Below, piece after piece: positions 58,160 through 64,000 of a stretch of DNA of 64,000 bases. Origin of the DNA: Bradyrhizobium sp. SK17 (lineage in GTDB: Bacteria > Pseudomonadota > Alphaproteobacteria > Rhizobiales > Xanthobacteraceae); assembly GCF_002831585.1 (NCBI RefSeq), contig NZ_CP025113.1:5595001-5659000 (forward strand). The letters run 5' to 3'. Made by a program: the position numbers and the translations under genes. How positions within the stretch are numbered: position 1 is the first letter of the stretch; every line of letters begins with the position of its first letter. The notes below the pieces were generated by a model that saw nothing but the letters and a program-made list of their open reading frames with translations, did not search any database and was not told where the DNA came from.

Positions 58160-58976
58160 AGCTATCCATGAAGGCCAGCAGGTCGGCCATCAAGCGCGCG
58201 TTGTGCGTCAGCGGCAGTGCGTGAGGCGCGCCTTGATAGACGGCGAGCCTGCTGCCCTTGATCAGCCTTGCTGTCTTGGCGCCGGTCAATTCCAGCGGCG
58301 CGCTGGCATCCCTGTCGCCGTGCACGATCAGGGTCTGACGATCGATCGCCCTCGCTGCGGCGCGCAGGTCGGCCGACGAGATGGTCTTGCGGCAGGCCAG
58401 CGCCACCGGCAGCGGCACGCTCAGCATCATCTCCCTGATCCAGGCCCGCGTCGCCTCCGGCGTGTCGGACATGAAGAACGGCGCCTCGTTCTCGCCCATC
58501 CATTTCGGGAAGTCCTGCGCGATCGCAGCGTTCTGCGCGTCGACCATCGCGCGCGGCACCGCGTCCGGGTTGTCCTCGGACTGGACGATGAACGGCGTGG
58601 TCGGCGCCACCAGCACCAGCCGTGCGACGCGCTCGGAGCCATGACGCGCCAGATAGTTCACGGCCTCGATCGATCCCATCGAATGCGCGACGACGGTGAG
58701 GTCGCGCAGATCGCGCTGCTCGATCACGGCGGCGACGTCATTGGTCAGCGTGTCGAGATCATATCCGGTCGCCGGCAGGTCGGAGCGGCCGTGGCCGCGC
58801 CGGTCCGGCGCGACACAGCGATAGCCCTTCGCGTTCAACGCCACGATCTGGCTGCCCCAGACGCTGGAGTTGAAGGTCCAGGCGGCGAGCAGGAGCACCG
58901 GCTTGCCCGTGCCCCAATCCTGCACGAACAGCGATGTGCCATCCCTGGCGGTCGCGAAAAGCGGTCGGCTAGCCAT
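58158..58976 (-). CDS. Alpha/beta hydrolase, chloroperoxidase-like
   Basis: 272 residues of the alpha/beta hydrolase fold: oxyanion region 'LLLAAWTFNSSVWGSQ', 'CVAPDRRGHGRSDLP', nucleophile elbow AHSMGS (Ser99), acid Asp223 ('VHGDRDASAPLEL') and His252 ('GAPHALPLTH'). Sequence around 'GYDLDTLTNDVAAVIEQ' resembles non-haem chloroperoxidase/esterase relatives. Cytoplasmic, substrate unknown. A 17-bp perfect palindrome lies 25 bp upstream of the ATG. Confidence 0.88.
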   Translation of the reverse strand: MASRPLFATARDGTSLFVQDWGTGKPVLLLAAWTFNSSVWGSQIVALNAKGYRCVAPDRRGHGRSDLPATGYDLDTLTNDVAAVIEQRDLRDLTVVAHSMGSIEAVNYLARHGSERVARLVLVAPTTPFIVQSEDNPDAVPRAMVDAQNAAIAQDFPKWMGENEAPFFMSDTPEATRAWIREMMLSVPLPVALACRKTISSADLRAAARAIDRQTLIVHGDRDASAPLELTGAKTARLIKGSRLAVYQGAPHALPLTHNARLMADLLAFMDS

Positions 58977-59000
58977 GATAGAACTCCCTTGCGGATCGTG

Positions 59001-59017
59001 TGGCGACTTTGTCGCCA
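59001..59017. promoter_or_regulatory. Perfect 17-bp palindrome upstream of the hydrolase
   Basis: TGGCGACTTTGTCGCCA (7-3-7), 25 bp before the hydrolase ATG. A candidate operator or 5' UTR hairpin. Confidence 0.5.
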
Positions 59018-59082
59018 GCCATCAACCGATCATCGCAAGGAGACGTCGCGCGCGCGATTACGCCTGAGGTAATCGGCGTGCC

Positions 59083-59311
59083 TCACCAGTGATACCGCAC
59101 CACGCCCTTGCCGGCGTAGCTCGAGATGACGTTGGAGAACTCGCCCTCGAACGTCGCCGATGCCGCCCAGCCATTGCGCCAGTTCATCGCGAGCGATGCC
59201 GTGGTCAGCGCGGAGTCGCTGGCCTGCGCGGCGCCGTTGGCGATGAAGCTGGTGCCGGGCAGCGCCTGAAGGTCGCGGCGATCGCGCGGTTGGGATTGTA
59301 GTCATGCATGG
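59083..59311 (-). pseudogene. C-terminal remnant of an autotransporter beta-domain, frameshifted
   Basis: The minus strand encodes 'HDYNPNRAIAATF' in one frame, then 'QALPGTSFIANGAAQASDSA' in the next, then 'MNWRNGWAASATFEGEFSNV' and 'SSYAGKGVVRYHW' to a TGA ending at 59083. This is the typical last ~75 residues of an autotransporter barrel, with the aromatic C-terminus. One missing base (TTCAGG where TTCCAGG would restore the frame, near 59270) splits it, and nothing autotransporter-like remains upstream. It is a decayed gene end. Confidence 0.75.
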
Positions 59312-59359
59312 CGCTGCTATTCTGCCGCGCGTTCTCGTCCACGGACAGGCGATCAGCCC

Positions 59360-61192
59360 ATGAATCGTCGCGACCTGCTGACTTGCGCCGCCCTCGCCCC
59401 GCTGGCGCGATGGATCGGACCGAGGCCCGCGCCGGCTGCGGAAAGCGCAGGCGGGTCCGCCTCGCGCCCACTCCGGCGAGCACGTCCTTCGGATCCCGAA
59501 TGGCCGTCGGCCGCCAGCTGGAACAGACTCAACGAGCAGACGAAGGGGCGCCTCATCGCCGTGAGATCGCCGCTGGAGGCATGTCGCGACAATCCTTCCG
59601 GTCCGGCCTGCCGCGACGCATTCAGGGAGCTGAAGAATCCCTACTCCATCGGCGACGACCCGGCCCTGACCCAGACCACGGGCTATCTCGACGCCTGGAC
59701 GTCGGAGCCGAGCGTCTATGCTGTCGCGGCGCGAGACACCGCCGACATCGTCGCTGCCGTCAATTTTGCCCGTGACAACAATCTCCGGCTGGTCGTCAGG
59801 GGCGGCGGCCACAGCTATCTCGGCACATCGAGCGCACCGGATTCGCTGATGATCTGGACGCGCGCGATGAACGACATCACGCTGCATGACGGCTTCATCG
59901 CGCGGGGCTGCGAGGATCCGCCACAGCCGGCCGTCACCGTGGGCGCCGGCGCGATCTGGATGCACGTCTACAACGAGGTGACCACCAAAGGTGGCCGCTA
60001 CGTGCAAGGCGGTGGCTGCGGCACGGTCGGCGTCGCGGGTCTGGTGCAGGGCGGCGGGTTCGGCAGCTACTCGAAGAACTACGGCATCGCCGCAGCGAGC
60101 CTGCTGGAAGCCGAAATCGTGACAGCGGACGGCGTCGCGCGGATCGCAAATGCCCGCAACAATGCCGATTTGTTCTGGGCCTTGCGTGGCGGCGGCGGAG
60201 GCACTTTTGGTGTCGTCGCCCGCATGACTTTGCGGACCCATTCACTTCCCGACCTCTTCGGCTTCGCCAACATGACGGTCCGCGCCGCGTCAAGCGCGTC
60301 ATTCCGCAAGCTGATCGGGGCGTTCATCGATCTCTACGCTGCGCGCCTGCACAATCCGCATTGGGGCGAGATCGTCAACGTCAAGCCGGGCAACGTGCTC
60401 GACATCCAGCTCTCGTTTCAGGGCCTTGCCAAGCCGCAGGCCGACGAGCTGTGGCAGCCCTTCATTGGTTTCGTCACCGAGGCGCGCGACGAATTCACCT
60501 TCGTTCGCGCGCCGTCGATCCGCACCGGTCCGGCGGCGCGGCGCTGGGACCTCGACTATATCAGGCAACGTGCGCCGCAGGCGATCCAGTTCGACGATCG
60601 TCCCGGCGCTCCGGCGGACAACGCGTTCTGGACCGCAAATCTGAGCGAGGCTGGACATTTCATTCATGGCTTCGAATCGCTGTGGCTGGCAGCTTCGCTG
60701 CTGGACGGCGCGGATCGCGAGCGGCTCGTCGATGCCCTGCTCGCGGCGGCGCAGCACTCAACGGTCGAATTGCATTTCCAGAAAGGGCTGGCCGGCGGAT
60801 CGGAGACCGCGATCGCCACCGCGAAGCAGACTGCGACGAACCCGGCCGTGATCGATGCCTTCGCGCTCGCCATCATCGCGAGCGAGGGCCCGCCGGCCTA
60901 TCCGGCCTTGAGAGGTCACGAGCCGGACCTGGCTGACGCGCGCAAGCATGCCGCAGCCATTGCCAACGCGGTGGGCGAACTCAGAAAGGTCGCGCCGGAT
61001 GGCGGCGCCTATCTCGCGGAAAGCAGTTTCTTCGAGCGGGACTGGCAGCGAGCCTATTGGGGCGCGAACTATCCGCGGCTCCTGCAGATCAAGCAGAAGT
61101 ACGATCCGGCGGGCGTGTTCTTCGTGCGGCACGGCGTGGGCAGCAACGACTGGAGCGACGACGGATTTACGCGGCTCACGACACATCAGTGA
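59360..61192 (+). CDS. Secreted FAD-linked oxidase, berberine-bridge (BBE) type
   Basis: 610 residues. The N-terminus 'MNRRDLLTCAALAPLARWIG' is a Tat-like signal. The FAD domain has 'LVVRGGGHSYLGTSSAPDSL' with His151 and 'YVQGGGCGTVGVAGLVQGGG' with Cys220, the pair that forms bicovalent FAD in BBE-type enzymes. The C-terminal BBE motif 'YWGANYPRLLQIKQKYDPAG' is intact. It oxidises an unknown carbohydrate or alkaloid-like substrate in the periplasm. A SnoaL-like gene and a LysR gene follow, convergent and divergent respectively. Confidence 0.88.
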   Translation: MNRRDLLTCAALAPLARWIGPRPAPAAESAGGSASRPLRRARPSDPEWPSAASWNRLNEQTKGRLIAVRSPLEACRDNPSGPACRDAFRELKNPYSIGDDPALTQTTGYLDAWTSEPSVYAVAARDTADIVAAVNFARDNNLRLVVRGGGHSYLGTSSAPDSLMIWTRAMNDITLHDGFIARGCEDPPQPAVTVGAGAIWMHVYNEVTTKGGRYVQGGGCGTVGVAGLVQGGGFGSYSKNYGIAAASLLEAEIVTADGVARIANARNNADLFWALRGGGGGTFGVVARMTLRTHSLPDLFGFANMTVRAASSASFRKLIGAFIDLYAARLHNPHWGEIVNVKPGNVLDIQLSFQGLAKPQADELWQPFIGFVTEARDEFTFVRAPSIRTGPAARRWDLDYIRQRAPQAIQFDDRPGAPADNAFWTANLSEAGHFIHGFESLWLAASLLDGADRERLVDALLAAAQHSTVELHFQKGLAGGSETAIATAKQTATNPAVIDAFALAIIASEGPPAYPALRGHEPDLADARKHAAAIANAVGELRKVAPDGGAYLAESSFFERDWQRAYWGANYPRLLQIKQKYDPAGVFFVRHGVGSNDWSDDGFTRLTTHQ

Positions 61193-61294
61193 AGGTGGCG
61201 CTGCGACCGGAGACCCCTTCGCTGCGCCTTCACCAATGCGGTCGCTCGGGCGACGCTTCCGCAAGAAGCGCCACCGCCGATCTGAGCCGCCAAG

Positions 61295-61672
61295 TTAAGC
61301 CCGTGGCTGCGTAGTTGCGAAGAGATAACGATGGATCTTCCACACGCTGTCCTCACGTCGGAAGATGAACAGTTCGTTGTTGCCCTCGTCGATCTCGAGC
61401 CCCGCCGCCAGAATCCTGGTACGGCCGGTCGAGCTCGTGCGCACCCATTGCCAATCCCCGAACGTCTCGACTTCGTGGATATGGAATTTGACGTCGAGTT
61501 TGATCGTCCTGAACACCTGCTCGTAGCCAGCCCGGACAGCTTCTCGCCCCATCAGCGCAGGAGAATGCTGCGGCATGAAAGCGGGCTCCCGCCCATAGAG
61601 CTTCATGATTGCGTCGACATCACCTGCGTTGAGAGCGGCTTCGTAGGTCTTGAGGAGGTTTTCGATTGGCAT
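61295..61672 (-). CDS. SnoaL/DUF4440-like small protein
   Basis: 125 residues from the ATG at 61672 (MPIENLLKTYEAALNAGDVD). 'DAIMKLYGREPAFMPQHSPA' and 'DVKFHIHEVETFGDWQWVRT' followed by 'NELFIFRREDSVWKIHRYLF' fit the NTF2-like fold of SgcJ/DUF4440 proteins. It may be a small isomerase or cyclase, but the activity cannot be read. It is divergent from the LysR gene, whose binding sites lie between them, so LysR probably controls it. Start at 61672 rather than 61702 because the latter enters the promoter. Confidence 0.75.
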   Translation of the reverse strand: MPIENLLKTYEAALNAGDVDAIMKLYGREPAFMPQHSPALMGREAVRAGYEQVFRTIKLDVKFHIHEVETFGDWQWVRTSSTGRTRILAAGLEIDEGNNELFIFRREDSVWKIHRYLFATTQPRA

Positions 61673-61724
61673 CGCACAGATTCCTTGGGTTCGATGTGGC
61701 ATCGCAAGCGCGACGGTCGATACC

Positions 61725-61789
61725 TAGGCTACTCAAAATCGATCCGGTACTGATTGATCTGGCAACTAGCCTCTCATTTATGATAGGCT
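61725..61789. promoter_or_regulatory. Repeated TAGGCT half-sites in the LysR divergent promoter
   Basis: TAGGCT at 61725-61730 and 61784-61789 and its inverse AGCCT(A/C) at 61768-61772; the last two form AGCCT-N12-AGGCT just upstream of the LysR ATG. Candidate LysR binding half-sites. Confidence 0.4.
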
Positions 61790-61795
61790 TTCCGA

Positions 61796-62740
61796 ATGGA
61801 TCTCAACGCCGTCAAGATGTTCGTCAGCGTCGTCCAGGCGGGGAGCCTGTCGGCCGCCGCGCTGCGGATGGGGATCCCGCTGCCGACATTGAGCCGGCGA
61901 ATCCGCGAGCTTGAGAAGGAGCTCAAGGTCGCCCTGCTGGAGCGATCGGCGCGCGGCACGAAGCTGACCGACATCGGCACCCGGCTCTACGACCGCGCTA
62001 CCCTCGGAATTGACGCGCTGGCCGAAGCGGAAGAGGCCGCGAAGAGCGATCAGGCGCGTTTGCGGGGGCGTCTGCGGATTTCACTGCCGACGGAATTTGA
62101 GCCGTGGTGGGAGCTCATCGGCGCATTCCAGCGACGCTATCCCGACGTCCAGGTCAGTGCCTACACCACCGATCGCCGAGTTGATCTCGTGGAAGAGGGA
62201 ATTGACGTTGCACTCCGCGTCGGCGTTCTCGTCCACGAAGCCATGGTGGCGCGAAGGCTCCTGGTCTATCGACACGTCCTCGTTGCCAGCCCGCAATTCA
62301 TGAAGCGGTTTGGCACCCCGGACACACCGGATCAGATAACCCACCGCCCCTGCGCGGTCTGGTGTCGAGACACCAACAGTGGCGCTTCCTGGCGCCTCGG
62401 CGAGCACGTCGTCCGGCCGCAAGCGATTCTGTCCACGAACTCGTACCTGCATCTACGCAACCGGGCTCTGGCAGGCGAGGTATTGACCGAACTGCCCCCC
62501 TTTCTCGCGACCGCGCACCTCCAAAGCGGCAAGCTTTGCGCGGTGCTCGCAGATCACCCGATGCCGGAGCAGGAAGTCAGCCTGCTCTATCCGTCGCATC
62601 GCCATCCCTCCAGCATCGTCCGTGCCTATCTCGATTTCTGCCAAGCCAGCGTCGGAGAATTTCTGTCGCTACCGGCGGCACGGCCCGCGAAAGACGACCG
62701 AAAGGCCTCCTCGCGCCGGGGCACCCGGATCCGCGGGTGA
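61796..62740 (+). CDS. LysR family transcriptional regulator
   Basis: 314 residues. The N-terminal winged helix is clear: 'MDLNAVKMFVSVVQAGSLSA', 'ALRMGIPLPTLSRRIRELEK', 'LLERSARGTKLTDIG'. The effector domain (about 90-290) has 'RLRGRLRISLPTEFEPWWEL' and 'VDLVEEGIDVALRVGVL', typical of the group that includes DsdC/AaeR-like regulators. It is divergent from the SnoaL-like gene. The C-terminal tail is Arg/Lys-rich. Confidence 0.9.
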   Translation: MDLNAVKMFVSVVQAGSLSAAALRMGIPLPTLSRRIRELEKELKVALLERSARGTKLTDIGTRLYDRATLGIDALAEAEEAAKSDQARLRGRLRISLPTEFEPWWELIGAFQRRYPDVQVSAYTTDRRVDLVEEGIDVALRVGVLVHEAMVARRLLVYRHVLVASPQFMKRFGTPDTPDQITHRPCAVWCRDTNSGASWRLGEHVVRPQAILSTNSYLHLRNRALAGEVLTELPPFLATAHLQSGKLCAVLADHPMPEQEVSLLYPSHRHPSSIVRAYLDFCQASVGEFLSLPAARPAKDDRKASSRRGTRIRG

Positions 62741-62764
62741 TTGGTTCGGGTCGCGTCGATCTCG

Positions 62765-63787
62765 TCACGTCAGCTTGCCGGTGTATTTCTCCAGCGCCGC
62801 CCACGCATCCGCGCCATAGGTCTTCTGCCACTGCGTGTAGAACCCGGCCTTCACCAGCGCGGCCCTGAACTGTACATGATCTGGCTTGTTGAAGGTCATG
62901 CCCTTCCCAGTCAGTTCAGCCTGCAACGAGCGGTCCATCTCGACCAGGTCGGTGCGCTCCTTCACTGCTGCCGCATCGAACGCGGCATTGATGACCTCGA
63001 CGAGATCAGGCGGCAGGCCCGCCATCGCGCGGCGGTTGCCGATGATCCAGTAGCCGCTCCAGCAATGGTTCGACAGCGCGCAGTACTTCTGCACCTCGTA
63101 GAGCTTGCCGGTCGAGACCTGCGCCAGCGGGTTTTCCTGCCCTTCGACGATATGGGTTTGCAGCGCCGAATAGAGCTCGCTGTAGGAGATGCTCGACGGC
63201 AACGCGCCGAGACCGGAGAACAGCGAGGTCAGAAGCGCGGTCACCGGCACGCGGATCTTGAAACCCTTGAGATCGTCGACGCCATTGAGTTGCCGGCTCG
63301 ACGACGAGGTGATCTGGCGGAAGCCATTGTCCCAGACCTTCCGGAGCGGCACCACGCCGCTCCTGGTGATCGCTTCGCGCACGAGATCGCCGACGCCGCC
63401 GTCCATCGCGGCCCAGACCTGGTCGTAGGACTGGAAGGCAAAGCCGATGCTGGGCAAGCCCGACAAGGGCACCAGGATCGACAGGGTCAAGCTCGGCGCG
63501 GCCATCAGCTCGATCCCGCCGGCCCGGACCTGCGACAGCATCTCGGGATCGCCGCCGAGCTGGCTGTTCGGAAACACCGTGATGTTGAGCCGGCCGGACG
63601 AACGCTCCGCGACCGCCTTGGCCGCTTCGGCGAGACGGATCGTCAGCGGATGGGTTTCCGGGGTGTCAACGCCAAGCTTAAAGTCGAACTCGGCCGCGGC
63701 AATAGCTCGTTTGCCAAACATCGTGGCGGCGACCGCGCCGGAGCCAGCTCCGAGCACGCTTCTGCGGGTCATGATCTTTGTTTTCAT
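62765..63787 (-). CDS. TRAP transporter solute-binding protein, DctP family, Tat-exported
   Basis: 340 residues from the ATG at 63787 (GGGAG upstream). The signal 'MTRRSVLGAGSGAVAATMFG' has a twin-arginine motif. DctP features: 'FKLGVDTPETHPLTIRLAEA', 'SSGRLNITVFPNSQLGGDPE', 'DLKGFKIRVPVTALLTSLFS' with the conserved Arg for substrate carboxylate, 'IVEGQENPL'. No DctQ or DctM membrane genes are adjacent, so it is an orphan binding protein that must use another TRAP membrane pair. Confidence 0.9.
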   Translation of the reverse strand: MKTKIMTRRSVLGAGSGAVAATMFGKRAIAAAEFDFKLGVDTPETHPLTIRLAEAAKAVAERSSGRLNITVFPNSQLGGDPEMLSQVRAGGIELMAAPSLTLSILVPLSGLPSIGFAFQSYDQVWAAMDGGVGDLVREAITRSGVVPLRKVWDNGFRQITSSSSRQLNGVDDLKGFKIRVPVTALLTSLFSGLGALPSSISYSELYSALQTHIVEGQENPLAQVSTGKLYEVQKYCALSNHCWSGYWIIGNRRAMAGLPPDLVEVINAAFDAAAVKERTDLVEMDRSLQAELTGKGMTFNKPDHVQFRAALVKAGFYTQWQKTYGADAWAALEKYTGKLT

Positions 63788-63978
63788 TATTGTTTTTCTC
63801 CCAGGCGCATTCACGCGCCTGGCGCCAGTTTCAGCTCTCCGCCTGTGTGACGCAAGACACGGTGAAACCAATCGCTTCGTGGCACGAAACCATTTCGCGG
63901 AACTCACGAAACGATCCGGAAACAGATCGGGCTTACCAGTAGCTGCCATAGACGGCGCATAGACGCCCGGAGGCGACC
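63788..63978. other. Divergent promoter region at the window end
   Basis: 191 bases between the DctP gene and a plus-strand start codon. I see no other feature. Confidence 0.4.
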
Positions 63979-64000
63979 ATGAACCACTCGATCCATTCAG
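63979..64000 (+). CDS. Start of a plus-strand gene cut by the window edge
   Basis: GGAGG is followed after 5 nt by ATG and the codons for MNHSIHS before the sequence ends. The strong RBS makes a real start likely. From memory this resembles the start of a small conserved Bradyrhizobium protein, but seven residues cannot decide it. Confidence 0.45.

Noticed and set aside
59030..60241. Minus-strand frame of 403 codons overlapping the BBE oxidase
   Set aside because: Most of it is antisense to the oxidase; only the short autotransporter remnant at 59083-59311 is meaningful, and it is in other frames.

Overview
The window looks like a chromosomal segment of a Bradyrhizobium-type alphaproteobacterium (Hyphomicrobiales, Nitrobacteraceae). 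The reasons are high GC, the conserved rpsB-tsf-pyrH-frr-uppS-cdsA-dxr-rseP-bamA-lpxD-fabZ order, a complete 14-gene nuo operon with two extra small membrane genes that ends in birA-rnj-mce, alphaproteobacterial direct-repeat SOS boxes, DUF3551 and KTSC small secreted proteins, and short palindromic intergenic repeats built on GCATGATCC/CCGGAAAA and CCCGGCGAAGGCCGGG. The genus is an inference from these features, not a sequence search.

Layout. 1-13234 (minus strand) is a translation and envelope-biogenesis block: rpsB, tsf, pyrH, frr, uppS, cdsA, dxr, rseP, bamA, lpxD, fabZ and a 3'-truncated lpxA. A KTSC-domain gene sits on the opposite strand between fabZ and lpxA. 13252-17147 holds dnaE and, upstream of it, a 32-codon membrane-peptide gene whose promoter carries two perfect LexA-type boxes; this is the most striking item in the window. 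17338-21146 holds an Omp25/31-type porin with its terminator, two DUF3551 small secreted proteins, and the lipoprotein exporter pair lolD and lolC/E. proS follows.

22702-29950 is a seven-gene, single-strand copper-handling cluster. In transcription order it encodes a DUF2946 protein, a TonB-dependent receptor, an Asp-box beta-propeller protein with Cys-rich motifs, a TlpA-like thioredoxin, a PCuAC chaperone, a YcnI-like DUF1775 protein and a CopC-CopD fusion. 29951-30411 is a gene-poor stretch with a possible 43-44-codon ORF, a strong terminator and a 15-bp tandem repeat. 30412-36076 holds a globin, a three-gene sugar-type ABC transporter and, convergent to it, a methylthioribose-kinase-like gene.

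36153-54699 (minus strand) runs in transcription order nuoABCDE-small-nuoF-small-nuoGHIJKLMN-birA-rnj-mce-DUF1467, with many 1-4 nt start/stop overlaps. 54914-64000 is accessory: a MarR regulator divergent from a Rieske oxygenase/MFS pair with two palindromic operators between them, an alpha/beta hydrolase, a frameshifted autotransporter remnant, a secreted bicovalent-flavin (BBE-type) oxidase, a SnoaL-like protein divergent from a LysR regulator, an orphan TRAP solute-binding protein, and the first codons of a gene that leaves the window.

No rRNA, tRNA, CRISPR array, transposase or phage gene was recognised.
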